DNA of 64,000 nucleotides from Erodium maritimum (lineage: Eukaryota; Streptophyta; Magnoliopsida; Geraniales; Geraniaceae), in the NCBI GenBank assembly GCA_963921825.1, contig OY997592.1, positions 28,499,730-28,563,729 of the forward strand. Direction: 5' to 3'. Within the stretch, counting starts at the first letter, position 1. The number at the start of each line of letters is the position of its first letter. The notes below the pieces were generated by a model. The model was not told the origin of the DNA and made no database searches. It was given only the letters and a program-made list of their open reading frames with translations. A program made the translations under genes and the position numbers. This document shows positions 11,816 to 24,834 of the stretch, piece after piece.

Positions 11816-13999
11816 TTCCGTCCTTCTTCTTCCTCCAACATTCTAACCCCTCAAAACTCCATTTTTAACCTCTAAAACCTCCAAAAACAGTACCATAAAC
11901 TCCAAAACTCCAATACCCATAATGGGTTTCATCAAAACAACAAAACCCCAATTTATTTCTACTTAAATCAACCACTTTCTTCTCATAAATCAAGCTTTTA
12001 ACAACACAAACTCAAACCCATAAAACCTAGCACTAGTTCAAGCAATTTCTATGAAACCCATAATCCCAAACTCAATTGAAACTAGGTTTTTAGATGTTAC
12101 TTACCTTAGAAATGAAGAGATGATGAAGATTAGGTAGTTTGGAGAAGATTTGGGAAGAAAAAAACCACTAAAGGAGCTCTCTTTCTCCTTGCTTCTTCTT
12201 TAAGCTTCAATGGAAGCTCTCTCTCCCTCTCCCTTGTATATTTCGGCCACCACAAGAAAATGGGCTGAAATGTGACCCAAAAGGGGTCTTAAACCTAAGG
12301 TAGAAATGACTAAAAGTGTAATAACCACTCCCGGCCAATGCCAGTCAAACCTGCGAAAAACAGGAAAATTAAAAAAAATTCGACAGACACTTAAATGAAC
12401 CTAAAGTTGACCCCGAGGGTCATACCGGACGTAAATTGACCCCGCTATCGACCAAAGTGAGTTCCAGGGGACTCAGGGCAACTTTCTGGTCAATTTGGGA
12501 AATGTTGACTTTTCGCCGGAAAAGTCAACCGAGCGACGTTTCGGTCCATTCGAGGACCGTTTTGGATCCAAAAAGCTTATCCGTCGTCGCAGCGGTCTTA
12601 GTTGAGCCGTTTCCTTGTAGCCCGTGAAGTTTCGTGATTTCTTGGAAAAAGTGTCCGTTCAGGGCCCGAGACGGCCGAATTTCGCGAATCTGATTGGAAA
12701 ATATTTAGAGAGCCACTTGCCACATGTCACCAATGTGGTGGTGTTAGGTTTATTGGACAAAACAAGACAAGACTACTTGATGGTTAGTTTTGCTTTTTAA
12801 GTGTTAGTTGTTATTTTTTAAATGAAACAAAAAGGAAAGAAGATGAGGTTACACGTCCATTTCAAAAAAAAGAGAAGAAATAGAGAGAGAAAGTAGAGAG
12901 AAGGAGAAGAAGAGAGAAAAGAGAAGGGGGTGTTTGGAGTTTTGGTTTTTCTCGTCGATCAAGCCGTTGGATCGTCTCAACGATAGAAGAATCGAGTTCA
13001 CACCGTCATTCTCTACGGTGAGCACCTAACCGATTTTCGTTTTCTTAAGTTCGAATTTTAGGGTTTGAGTTTAAAGATTCAAATATGGTTGGGTTTTGGT
13101 TAGAATTGGTTTAAAGATGAAGGGTTGAGGTTTGGGGTTCGTTAGGAACGTTTTGGGGCAAAAAGGGAATTTTTCCATTGTGGCCGTGTGGGGCTCACAT
13201 GCCCGGGTATCGGGTTTTCGTGTTCGGGTGGTTTAGAACGTTCCCCAAGTAATTAATCTTCAACCGGATCGAAATTTGGAATTAAATTGTGAAAGTTGTA
13301 ATTGACGGGTTTAGAAACTTTAAACGCGAATTAAATTACTCGGAAGTCGGAATTTGATTCCGTCGAAGGCATAGGAACCCTTGAATTATTCTAAGACCGT
13401 AGAAACAAAAACGGGAATTTTCGGAGCCCCGGAAGGGCGTTTTCAAAATCCGGGCAGATTCGCCATGTCGGACGAATCGGGCTTTTCCGAGCCCATTATC
13501 GACAATGTCGAGTAATTGGGAAGTTTGGGAGTGATCGACATTGTCGGGGTTGAGTTTGGGCGTTTAATTCTTTAAATTCGGGTTTCGCTTGCTTACTTAA
13601 AAAGTGTGTTAATTGTAATAATTGTAGACCGTATCGCCTACCGTGGAAAGAGGAGGCTAAGCGGGACATTTGGAGCATTGCCGGAGAGCGAGCATTGGTT
13701 GTAACACGCTTTACGAGGTAGGGAAAAGTAGCCGGATCTCTGCCCTGACTAGGGAAAGTTAACAGTAGAATTGCATGTGACACCGGGGTGTCGTGGGTTA
13801 AGTAGGTTTATCGAATATTAGCAAGGCATGATACGGGAACGTAGCAAATATTAGAAAAGCATGTGACGCTTAATAGTGTCGTAGGAGCAGAGAACTTATC
13901 GATGTTAGAATTACTGGAGGCATATGACCATGCCCGGAGGTTGATTGTGAAACTGTTGATATTAGGACTGTTGGAGGCATTGGTTATGCCGGAGGTTGA

Positions 14000-14560
14000 T
14001 TGTGTATTTTTGTGTCTTGGGTGGCCATGAGAGCCCGTGTTTTACTGTTGTGTCTTGGGTGGCCATGAGAGCCCGTGTTTTATTGTTGGTGTCTTGGGTG
14101 GCCATGAGTGCCCGTGAGGTTGTTGAACCCGTGTCTTTACTGTTGGAGTGTCTGGGGTGGCCATGAGTGCCCGTGGGGTTGTTGAACCCGTGTCTTTACT
14201 GTTGGTGTGTCTTGGGAGGCCGTGAGTGCCTGTGGGGTTGTTAAGCCCGTGAGTTACTGTTGGTGTGTCTTGGGAGGCCGTGAGTGCCTGTGGGGTTGTT
14301 CAGCCCGTGAGTTACTGTTGGTGGTTTTGAGTGGTCGTGAGTGCCCGTGGGGTTGTTGAGCCCGTGAGTTACTGTTGGTGGTTTTGAGAGGTCGTGAGTG
14401 CCCGTGGGGTTGTTGAGCCCGTGAGTTACTGTTGGTGGTTTTGAGAGGCCGTGAGTGCCCGTGGGGTTGTTGAGCCCGTGAGTTACTGTTGGTGTATCTT
14501 GGGAGGCCGTGAGTGCCTGGGGGGTTGTTGATTCCGTGTTTTACCGTTAGTGTCTTGGGT
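14000..14560. repeat. minisatellite of roughly 60-bp units
   Basis: About nine degenerate tandem units share TTGGG(T/A)GGCC(A/G)TGAG, TGCCCGTGGGGTTGTTGA and CCGTG..TTACTGTTGGTG. A related, shorter array in inverted orientation is present in element C near 19240-19520. It lies within solo LTR B and has no coding potential. Confidence 0.75.
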
Positions 14561-14770
14561 GGCCATGAGTGCCTGTGGAGTGCTGAACTTGTGTTGTTGC
14601 TGTTTGTTGAACTTTGTTTGTGATTGTGATTGTGGTTACCTGAGGTTGTGGGCCCGCTTCATGAAACGGGGGTCCTCGATCACATGCGTCTGTATGTTCA
14701 GACTGGGCAGGGGGCCCACCCGACAACAAAGGGGTCCTGGCCGCGCGTGTGTGGTTCGGGGTTGTGAGTG

Positions 14771-14981
14771 TGATAGGTCGACAGCCTGATCCGACTTTGT
14801 GTCGATGAATTGCGATAGGTCGACAGCCTGATCCGACTTTGTGTCGATGAATTGCGATAGGTCGACAGCCTGATCCGACTTTGTGTCGATGAATTGCGAT
14901 AGGTCGACAGCCTGATCCGACTTTGTGTCGATGAATTGCGATAGGTCGACAGCCTGATCCGACTTTGTGTCGATGAATTGC
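14771..14981. repeat. 42-bp tandem repeat, five copies
   Basis: Five virtually identical 42-bp units, each beginning GATAGGTCGACAGCCTGATC. Because 42 is a multiple of three the array leaves an open frame on the minus strand (14698-15195), which is an artefact. Element C has only one diverged unit, so the expansion happened in this copy or its recent ancestor. Confidence 0.85.
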
Positions 14982-16599
14982 GACAGGTCGACCGCCTGAG
15001 CTGATGAGATCGGTAAAGGGCGTGAGGGGGGTTACTGAGCAGCTGGTATGCGATCCTTTGTGATCTTGTTTGGTGTGCGATCCTTTGTGATCTTGGGTGT
15101 TGCGTGGTGGTCTTTTGAGTCCTTGGAAGAGGTCGTGATCGTGGTGTTGGGTCTACCTTACGTGTCCGAGTGTCGAGTCGGTTGAGGAAGGTCACCGTAT
15201 GTGCGTGTTAGTCGGAGTTACTTGAGTTTGGGGAGGGTGATCCCCGGTGTTGAGTTGGTTGTTGGTGTTACCGGCATTGTCTGCTAATTATGCCGTGGTC
15301 AGTCTGTTATCCGTGGTGGTGAGCGAACGCTTACCCCTAGCTGCTTTTCCTACAGGTACCGGTCGCAGGTTGGACTAGGTGAGCTTCTGAAGCTTGAAGA
15401 GCTAGGAGCGGGATTCTGGGTTTATTTGAGTCTAGCGACGGATACCATACTTTGTCCACTTGTTGGGACGTGTTTTAAGTTGTAAATATTATTTTTGTTG
15501 AACAAATGGTGATTTTAAAGTGATTTAATGAAAAAGCGTTCAAAATGTTTTATTGTTTTAAAAGTTCACGTCCTGAGTTCGGTTTACTGAAATTGGGGCG
15601 TGACAAAAAGGTCCCCCTTTCTCCCTTTCTTCTATTTTGGCACATATGAGGGTAAATGAGTCTTTCCACACCCATTTCTTCTCCTTCAAGCCACTATGTA
15701 AAAGTGTCCATGTGGGGGCCAACTTGCCCTTACTAATTTTCAGCACAATTAATTTAAAACGGTTTAACCTCTAATTAGGCCTAGTTTGACCCAAAGTTGA
15801 TTTTTTCTCAAAATTACACGTTTGGAAGGAAACGACCCAACTAAGCTAACCGTAACGACGGCTAAGCTTTTTAGGTCCCGGAAAGGTCCCGAATGACTCC
15901 CGGAGTCATCGGTTTACTTTTCCGACGGAAAGTCAACTTTCGCCAGAATTCACCGGTTCGACCATGATCGACCGGGAGCGGTTCTTACAAATTAGATGAA
16001 TGTGTACTTTGTCTATAAATAGACATTAGTTTGTTGAAAACAGGATAATGACTATATTGAATACTTATAAAGTTTCAACTCCAACTACTTTCTCCGTGTG
16101 TGCTTTGTTTTACTTTTTATAACCATATCTCTGTATTACCATAACTACTATTGATCATTCAAAGGCAAGTTAATCAAGGCAGATCATCGAAAGCATCTTG
16201 ATCATCCAAAGCAAGTTAATCAAGGCAGATCATCGAAAGCATCATCCAAACAAAGTTACTAAAAGCAAGGTGTGGATGTAAGTATCAGCACGAACTGCTC
16301 GTTCGCTCAGGTATCAAAAGTTTATATGAGCAAAATTTGTTTCGTTAATATTATTTACTAACGATACTCGTGAAGTGTATTTGTGTTCATTTCATATTTT
16401 AGTTGCATCGGCTTTTGATTAAGTATGCTCTATGATCGCCAAAAATATTTTGGATCTTTCACATCAGAAAATGTTGCAGTATCAAAATCTCATTATGATA
16501 TTAAAAGTTTCGTTTATATTGATTTATTTTACTAACGTTATTTGTGAAGCAGTTTTGTATCAAAACCGAATCATTTGAGACTAGAAGCTCCATATGAAA

Positions 16600-16681
16600 A
16601 ATCGCAGGCCGATGCTTGATATGTGCTTCAATGGCCAAATGAAAATCGCATGTCGAAGCTTGATACGTGATTTAACGGTCA

Positions 16682-16749
<68 letters not shown>

Positions 16750-17275
16750 GCCCGAAAATTGATACTTGCATTTATGGTCAAACGATAAATCACAAGCCTG
16801 AAGCTTGATAGTTGCATTTTTATGGTCAAACGATAAATCACAAGCCTGAGGCTTGATACTTGTATTTATGACCAATTGACAAATCACAGGCCCGAAGCCT
16901 GTAAAATGTCCTTCAAAGTAGAATACAGACCACAGGCATGAAGCCTGTAACTTGTATTAAGGTCACAAGACGAAACCACAGGCATGAAGCCTGTAACTTG
17001 TGTCCAGGGCCTGAAGCCTAAAATTTTATATGCAATTACTTATTTTATTCTGTCGACCCCACGAGCTTACTCGTTGTGCGGTTATACATATATTTAATTT
17101 ATGTATTTATTAGGTTACCCCACGAGTTTGCTTGTTGTGTGGTTATATATATATATATATACACTTAAATTTTTATACCCCGCGAGTTTGCTCGTTGTGC
17201 GGTTATACCTATATTTAATTCCCGCGTTTATTTTGTTTACCCCATGAATTTGCTCATTACGTGGTTTTATATATC
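16600..17275. repeat. several short tandem arrays and an (AT)n microsatellite
   Basis: Within the copia element just inside the 5' LTR: units with TCACAAGCCTGA(A/G)GCTTGATA (about 16600-17010), an uninterrupted AT run at 16686-16746, and four units with CGAG(T/C)TTGCTCGTTGTG and CGGTTATA (about 17055-17270). Nearby ORFs with runs of Ile-Tyr come from the AT repeat and are not genes. Confidence 0.8.
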
Positions 17276-17399
17276 TAATTGTGATTATTCAAATGTTGTA
17301 TATTTGTAACCCAAAGCTTACAAATATCATGATACTTTGGACCCGAGGTTCCAAAACCGTCAAAGACAAGTTCATTAAATTATTCGTTCCAGTGAAACG

Positions 17400-18142
17400 G
17401 ATATGTTCACCATTGTTGAATGTTGTAGGACCAGAAGTTCATACAGACTTAACGTTTCACGTGATTTGAGATAAGTTCATTGCACCATCGTTCAAATGGA
17501 AATTTATATATGCACAATTTCTAAAAGTCGTATGGCCAGAAGTTCATACGGACTTAAAGTTTCATAGAATTTGAAATAAATGTATTGAACCATCTTTTAA
17601 TGAGAATTTGATATATGCAATATTGTTAAATGTCGTATGGCCAGAAGTTCATACCGACTTAAATTTCACAAAATTCAAGATTCTAATTCAAGGCACAATT
17701 TTGGTCATATAAAACTGAAAATTTATCCAGAGATTGAAGGTTTAAATGACGAGACCCTATAAGATATGTCAATATTATTATTGCCAAACATCGTCATATT
17801 AGTTTGGTTATAGAGAAACTATTTGTTCCTTCTCATATGCTCCAACAATATTACTGTCTAGTAATACGAACTTATATATTCAAAGTTAATTTCCTGTATA
17901 CTTATTGTCGAAATGATGAGCTATTACTGAAAAACCATCAAACTCGCCATGTTGGCAGTATACCATTCCCAGAAGTGAATGGGATAAATCATGATGGTAA
18001 TTCTAGACTCGGGACATATCGAGACCTCGATCATTCTCGCGTGCATTATAACTTCCGATCTCGAAATCCCACCCGAAGTAGGACAAATGCGAAATGCACA
18101 AAGAAAGTTGCTTATAGAATTGAACTCCCGAAAGCGATGTAA
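17400..18142 (+). pseudogene. copia gag remnant
   Basis: Degenerate coding sequence upstream of insertion C. The best-preserved part, near 17915-17980, translates as NDELLLKNHQTRHVGS, matching the segment between the capsid region and the zinc knuckle of plant copia Gag proteins, and FRSRNPTRSRTNAKC follows. Before that lie three diverged copies of a (T/C)CAGAAGTTCATAC(A/G) segment (about 17420, 17535 and 17640), so part of this region is repeat rather than gene. No full-length frame survives. Confidence 0.5.
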
Positions 18143-18372
18143 GTATATGTTATATATGAGACGGGAGAGATCATTGGTCGATTACATGTTGTATGACCAA
18201 ATGATTAGATGACTTTACATCAAGCATCAAACATGGGAAAAGAAAAGGGTGATAGAGATAAAGTCTGATTGATGACATAGATCCAAAAGATCTAAAGTGA
18301 ATTTAATATCTCAGACGAATCTACATATAACGATGTAGTACATATGATCATGGTCATTTCGCCGACTATATA

Positions 18373-21300
18373 TGTCACGCCCCAATTTCAGTAAACCGAA
18401 CTCGGGACGCGAACGTTTAAAATAAGAAAACACTTTGAAAACATTTCCATTAAAAACACTTTACAATAACAGTTTAGTTCAACAAAAGGATAATTACAAC
18501 TCAAAATAAAACGTCCCACAAGCGGACAAAAAGGCGAGGTGTCCGTCGCTAGACTAAAAAGTAAAAAACCGGACTCCACTCCTAGCTCCACAAGCTTCGA
18601 GAGCTCACCTAGTCCGTCCCACGAACAGTACCTGTAGGAAAAGCAGCTAGGGGTGAGCGTTCGCTCACCACCACGGATAACAAACTGACTACGGCATAAT
18701 TAGCAGACAATGCCGGTAACACCAACAACAAACTCAACCCCGGGGATCACTGTCCCCAACCCAAGTACTCTGACTGACAAACACCCACGGTGACCTTCCT
18801 CGAACGACTCAACACTCAAACACGTAAGTAGACCCGACACAACGATCACGACCTCTCCCAAGGACTCAAAGGAACCACGCAACCCCAAACAAGATCACAA
18901 AGGATCGCACACCAAACAAGATCACAAAGGATCGCAAACCAGCTACTCAGTAACCTCCCTCACGCCCTTTACCGATCATAGACGTGGTCAGGCGGTCGAC
19001 CTGTCGCATTTCCTCGACACAAAGTCGGATCAGACTGTCAACCTATCACACTCACAACCCCGAACCACACACGCGCGGCCAGGACCCCTTTACTGACAGG
19101 CGGGCCCCCTACCTCGTCTGAACGTGCAGACGCGTGTGATCGAGGACCCCCGTTTAATGAAGCGGGCCCACAACCTCAGGTAACCACAATCACAATCACA
19201 AACACATTTCAACAAACAGCAACAACACAAGTTCAGCACTCCACAGGCACTCATGGCCACCCAAGACACCAACCCTTAAACACGGACTCAACAGCCCCAC
19301 AGGCACTCACGACCTCCCAAAATACACCAACAGTGACTCACGGGTCAACGACCCCACGGGCACTCGCGGCCACTCAAAACCACCAATAGTAACGACACGG
19401 GTTCACAACCCCACGGCACTCACGGCCACCCAAAACATCAAAACGATAACACGGGCTCTCATGGCCACCCAAGACTCAACAACAATTAACACGGGCTCTC
19501 AAGGCCACCCAAACTCAACAACAATAAACTACGCACAACAACCTCCGGCATAAACGATGCCTCCAACAGTCCTAAGATTGCTAGTTTCACAAACAACCTC
19601 CGGGCATGGTCATATGCCTCCAGTAAATCAATTAACGCTAAGTCCTCTGTTCCTACGACACTACTAAGTGTCACATGCTTTTCTCTTAAACGCTACGATC
19701 CCACATCACCTTTCTAATAATTCCTAAGTTCCCGTAACATGCCTTTCTAATAATTGCTACGTTCCCGTGTCATGCTTTTCTAATATTCGATAAACCTAAT
19801 TAACCCACGACACCCCGGTGTCACATGCAATTCTACTGTTAACTTTCCCTAGTCAGGGCCGAGATCCGGCTACTTTTCCCTACCTCAACTGAAGAGCAAC
19901 CGCTATGTTTCCTAGCTGCTGACGTTCTGGCTCGCTACCTCCGGGCTCCACTTCGATCGAAGCCGGACGCTAAAGAAAACACGAAAGCCAACGATTAATA
20001 AAAGGTTCCGCCGTTAAGTTAAAGGTTACGATTTGTCCAGTTTAAATCCGACAGTTGTCTTTCCCACTCGAGCGGGCTAACAGTAGGGTTACGACGGATC
20101 GGGTTCGAGCACCCGCGCACCGAACCCAGATTTGATCTAAACCCAGTTAAAACCCCTTTTTATCTTAAACCGTCTTTAAACTCCTTGCTTTAATTAATTC
20201 CGACTTTGATTTCAAAACAAAACGGTTTCCTTCTGCTCGTTTCCAAACTCGAGATTTTTTGGTCCAAACCTTTCTAAAACCGTTTTAATCCCGTTTTCAA
20301 TTTAACTTAACTCAAATTTCATTTTAACGACCGACTTTCGTTTTTAAAACCCATTTAATTTAATCCGATCTGGTTTTATCAATTCTCTTAAGAACTCAAA
20401 ACTGATTTTCCCCTTTTCCCCCCTTTACAACTGTTTTTCGTTTCAACCAAAAATCATTTTCAATTTCTGTTAGTCTTACAACTTAAACACTTTAGATTTA
20501 AACAAAATCGAATGGAAGTCGGTTTAAACCGAGACCAGATCCAGTTTTAAAACAATTTCTTTTCTCAATTAAACAGATCTAATTCATTTTTAATTTCCTT
20601 CCCTTTTTAACTGATATTTTTTTCGTTAGTTTTACTTCAACAAAACGGTGCCCTAGTTGTCCAGATCCAGGTAGAAACACGGGGCAAAACTGATCAGGTT
20701 CAAATAAATATGGGACAGAATATAGAAGGGAAAGACGTTAAGGAACGGAACCGGCCACCGGCGAAGCCATAGCCGGCAACCAAAATCCGTGGGCGAGGTT
20801 TCTCACCGTAGGAAAATAGAGGACGGTGGCGGGAGGGTTGAGCACGGCGGAGGTTCGCCTCGGATCCGGACGGTTCGGTCCCGTCCCGGATCTGACGAGC
20901 TCGCCGGCGACGGAGGGAGCTCGGGTTAGAGGAAGACGAGGTCGGAGAGGCTCGGTGGTGGGGTACCGGCGACGGCTCGGGACGAGGGAGAGGGTGGTCG
21001 GGGAGGACGAGCTCGGGCTCGGGACTAAGTGAGGACGGAGGCGGTGGTTCGGGCGGCGGCTGGTGAGTGGAGAGAAGGGCGGTGGCTGTCGTGGTCGGAC
21101 GGAGGAGGTGACGGCCGGAATCGAGATGGACGGCGTAGGGAGAGGGCGGCGGCGTGGAGAAGATGAGGGAGGACGGGTGGTGGTCGGATCCGGTGAGGGA
21201 AAAGGAGACAAGAGATGGGAGGAGTCGTGGTCGGACGTGGGAGGTGAGGGTGGACGGAGGTGAGGGTCGCCGGAGCTGGTGCGTTGGCCGGAGGAGAAGG

Positions 21301-21538
21301 AGGTCGGGGCTGCGTGGGTCGAAGAAGAGAGGGAGAGAGGTCGAAGACGGAAATTAGGGTTTCAGACCCTAATTTCCCTTTTTATACTCAAGCCCTCAAA
21401 CGGGCCTGAAACCTGGGCCTCTCCGAGATGGGCCGCGCGGCCCAGACGTGGGTGGCCTGGCCTGCCCGGGCCGGGTCTGGTCGGGTCCGGTCCGACCCGG
21501 TCCGACCCAATAGGTTTTTTTTTGAAGCGGGTTTTACA
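18373..21538 (-). mobile_element. solo LTR C (Ty3/gypsy type, about 3.2 kb)
   Basis: On the minus strand it begins TGTAAAACCCGCTTC and ends TTGGGGCGTGACA. A 5-bp duplication ATATA flanks it (18368-18372 and 21539-21543). It shares long stretches with solo LTR B, inverted, for example the block around 18600-18720 with AGCAGCTAGGGGTGAGCG. There is no internal coding domain. The last kilobase (20730-21500) is GC-rich and produces several long ORFs of Pro/Ser/Arg- or Gly-rich composition on both strands that I do not consider genes. The duplicated bases are AT-only, so they are weaker evidence than at A and B. Confidence 0.75.
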
Positions 21539-21684
21539 ATATATGGATCTCTGAAGCGATCAATTCATGTGCGAAAATGAAAATGATATGTGTATCACTA
21601 CATAATACGGGTGTTATTGGTAAAATTAAGGGCTCCGGAAGACCTTCCATGTCATTGAGATTTACAATAAAGTTAAGCATTAAT

Positions 21685-21965
21685 GCTCTATATGAAAATA
21701 GATCCAGAAGCATCTATTTAATGTTAAAGTAGATCCAGAAGCATCTACTAAGTGTTAAAATGCTCTATATGAAAGTAGATCTGGAAGCATCTACTCAATG
21801 TTAAAGTAGATCCAGAAACATCTACTCAGTGTTGAAAATGCTCTATATGAAAGTAGATCTAGAAGCATCTACTCAATGTTAAAGTAGATCCAGAAACATC
21901 TACTCAGTGTTGAAAATGCTCTATATGAAAGTAGATCTAGAAGCATCTACTCGGTGTTAACGACA
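21685..21965. repeat. 78-bp tandem repeat, about 3.6 copies
   Basis: Units start at 21685, 21762, 21840 and 21918 with GCTCTATATGAAA(A/G)TAGATC. Each unit holds two copies of a AGATC(C/T)AGAA(G/A)CATCTACT half-unit. It lies in the copia element between the gag and integrase remains. Confidence 0.85.
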
Positions 21966-21973
21966 TACATGTA

Positions 21974-24830
21974 ATGTTGAGACCACAAATGAGATTGAGT
22001 TTCTATGTATCACCAGAAGTGATAAATATGGTGAAAAACATGTACTTGAAGAAATTACAGGCTCTATCATCAGGTTTGTGTTATACAACCATAAGGGCAA
22101 TTGAAACCTACGCGACTATGATCAAGAAGTTCATTAGTCCAGATATTTTTATGCTTTAGCATAATCGTCTTGGTCATCTTGGATCAACGATGATGCATAG
22201 GATTGATGAGAACTCATGTGAACATTCAATAAAGGGCCGGAAGATCCTAATGTCCAATGAGATATCATGTACAGCTTGTTCACAAGAGAAATTAATGGTC
22301 CAACCATCTAAAGATAATTTTAGTATGAAATCTCAATTACTCATGTAGAGAATTCATGAGAATACATATGACTATACTTACTTTATAGACGCATCCAGTA
22401 TATGGTCTTATCGTGTAACATTGCATTTGTTAAGTTGGTGACCGCTTTATAAAATCGATCGCCTTAACAATGTTGGTATCTTGAGTCCCTGAAGGACAAG
22501 ATATTTATTGCATGATCTGTTAGTTTCATTTTGATGAGACGATATCGTTCACCTTGAAGTGAAGATGGAAGACCTTCCTGAAGTAAGGCATGAAATGTTC
22601 TTGGAAGAATTATTTTTGTCTCATTATATGTACCTGAAGTACATAAGCTAGCACATTTGAAAAATGTTGCAGACCGAATGTTATACGCATTCATAAAAAT
22701 AATAAGTTCATAAAAAGATACCAGCAAAGATTTAAAAGCTTTGTGAAAGCGGGGAATGGCTCCTCTTGTACACACTAGAAGCGTGAGAGGTTACTTGGAT
22801 CAAAGAGTATTGATACCAAAAGAAAAATAATTAGGCGTATTTAAATGATGATATGTCTTCACTATCGGAACTTTAGAAATATCGGTTTAAGAAAAACCGT
22901 TTATTCCGAAAGAATCAATCGCTCTTGCTAGACAGGCAGATCATGAATGAGCATGATAAACTTGATTCTCGAGATTGATTTAATAAGAGTATCAGTTCAA
23001 ACAAAAGCGTTAGTTCCAGAAGTACAAAGGAATGATCAAATGCATATTGTTCTCACATATTCAGAACCATGGAATCGAAAATCGATTTCCATTGACAAAG
23101 GCATTACATTTTCATGAAAATGAAATGATAAATGATTTTGACATTGAGCCACGTGGTGTTGACTAATATCATTTAAAGACATGCTTGGCCAATATGAGAA
23201 AATGTCAATCCAGAAGAATTTACTCACTAGCATAATGTCTAATGTTCAAAATCATGATCAAAACATCGAAAGATTTTTTCCCAGTTGGATATAGATGAAT
23301 GAGAAAACAAAGATGTTGAATATAAAGCGCGCCTTATAAATGTGTTTTTTTCAAATGACTTAAAGCCAACTTTTGATAAAGTTGTGTTGTGTTGTATGAT
23401 CACCATGGTATATTTGATATACGTACCCACTGCTAATGATACTTTGAGTGCCAACATTTATGAAAGCCCCCGAAGGACTTGCATTGTCTGAAGCATTGTA
23501 GGTTGCCTGAAGCAAACCCCATGCATTGCCTGAAGTATTGCCACTTGCCTGAAGCAAATCCCTTGAAAATTTAAATTGCCAGAAGCAATGCCATTCTCCA
23601 AAGGATTTATGATTATCTAAAAGAAATGACTATCTGAAGGGTTTAATTAGCATGAGGAAATGAGACATGATATGAGAAACCATGTACTTAGTAAGCAGTA
23701 TGGGTCGATAATATATGGACTCCTGAAGAGGTCCTTGAAACTGTAGTATGTCTAAAGAAAGATTATTAAATGAAAGTTCTGATGATGAAGTATTGTCTCG
23801 GCCTGAAGATCGAGCATATTTCAAATGGATCCATAAATATACATATGTTAAGAAACGCCTGAAGCGCTTTCGACTTGATATTCAAACGATCGATCGATAT
23901 TTAGATCCTAAAGAGGATCTCATTTGTCTCAAAGAAATGAGAAGATATTTGGTCATGAAGTACCATATCTAAATTTGAGACGTTATAATATACAAGGCCT
24001 GACATAAAATTCGCAATGAATGTGCTAGCCAGTTTGAGCTCGGAAACTACTTATCGGCTTTGAGAAAGAAGCAGATCTGCAAAGCATGTCCTGGAATGGT
24101 TATATTTTGGGAAGACAGTTTTCGGTGCTCGGAGTTTTGGTTGCAACCATTAACTGCTCAGAAATCCTTTTGTCATGAACTCCAGAAGAGTCATGAGATT
24201 GACGTCAATCAGAATCACGTAGTGAAAATCCTGTAGGTTTGATTCACTAAAATTTGGGCAACATCAGTTTTTGGAAAAGCCAGTGTACAAGATAATATGA
24301 TTCGACTTTTCAAGTAGCTGAGATTACTCATTTGGTCTTTAGGGGGAGCGACAGTTAGGGGGAGTATGTTTCCGTGCGCTGCACTCTTTTTCCCTTATTC
24401 AGGTTTTGTCCCACGAGGTTTTTCTGGAAAGGTTTTTAACGAGGTAGTTGTTATGCATGTTCAACTCACCAGAAGTGAGTGTATGGAAGAAACACTCTAC
24501 TCGATATGACTTTTCGGACATCCACTCGTTGAGAAGTTAATATTCAAGATTAGGATGCGTCGACTCAACCAAACAACCAAAGTAACCTACCTGAATTCAG
24601 GGGGAGACAAGTTTTGTGCGCTGTACTCTTTTTCCCTTATCTAAGTTTTGTCCCACAAGGTTTTCTTGGAAAGTTTTTAACGAGGCAGCATCAAGCACAA
24701 CTTCAAAGCACATTTTTTGCATTGCACTCTTTTCTTCACAGGTTTTGTCCCACTGGATTTTCCTGAGGAGGTTTTTAACAAGACAACTTGAAGCACATCC
24801 GATATATTTATGAATAGAGGTGGCCAAGGG
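21974..24830 (+). pseudogene. copia pol remnant (pre-integrase/integrase and decayed downstream part)
   Basis: From 22150 the translation reads HNRLGHLGSTMMHRI, then SCTACSQEKLMVQPS near 22265 and YFIDASSIWSYRV near 22380. These are the GAG-pre-integrase HHCC zinc finger and the integrase start of plant copia elements. The residue before HNRLGH is a TAG stop where relatives have Trp. Downstream to 24.3 kb only fragments are recognisable, cut by stops in all frames. From 24.36 kb the sequence is the non-coding 3' part of the element, with two or three tandem copies of the CACTCTTTTTCCCTTAT motif. Confidence 0.65.
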
Positions 24831-24834
24831 GGAG

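Larger units (their letters stand above)
12317..15605 (+). mobile_element. solo LTR B (Ty3/gypsy type, about 3.3 kb)
   Basis: Starts TGTAATAACCACTCCCGGCC and ends TTGGGGCGTGACA, with a 5-bp duplication AAAAG at 12312-12316 and 15606-15610. No gag, pol, primer-binding site or second LTR is present, so I read it as a solo LTR inserted in opposite orientation into solo LTR A. It carries two tandem arrays (14000-14560 and 14771-14981). Its 3' portion matches the start of element C (18373 on, inverted), so B and C belong to one family. Confidence 0.82.
9941..15989 (-). mobile_element. solo LTR A (Ty3/gypsy type), itself interrupted by solo LTR B
   Basis: Read on the minus strand it starts TGTAAGAACCGCTCCCGGTC and ends GGATTTGGGGCGTGACA, the same termini as the LTRs of the chromovirus at 42153-52985. 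A 5-bp duplication AATTA flanks it (9936-9940, 15990-15994). Removing inserted LTR B and its duplication leaves about 2.76 kb with no gag or pol, so it is most simply a solo LTR left by recombination between the two LTRs of a full element. It contains a minisatellite of four units of about 68 bp (near 10505-10780) and a GC-rich block of CACGG motifs (11525-11815). Confidence 0.82.
9858..16287 (+). repeat. 5' LTR of the copia element, interrupted by insertion A
   Basis: The LTR is present as two pieces, 9858-9940 and 15995 to about 16287, separated by solo LTR A and its AATTA duplication. Together they match the intact 3' LTR at 24835-25203, including CTATAAATAGACATTAG, which holds a TATA-like box. 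The 3' edge (…AAGTATCA near 16287) is approximate because it differs slightly from the 3' copy. Confidence 0.8.

Noticed and set aside
14698-15195. 165-codon minus-strand ORF with a repeated 14-residue unit
   Set aside because: The frame is open only because the 42-bp DNA repeat is a multiple of three; it lies in a solo LTR.
16581-16887. ORFs with long Ile-Tyr runs
   Set aside because: They translate an (AT)n microsatellite and nearby tandem repeats.
20738-21554. Long Pro/Ser/Arg- or Gly-rich ORFs on both strands
   Set aside because: GC-rich end of solo LTR C; no domain, and all frames are open by composition.
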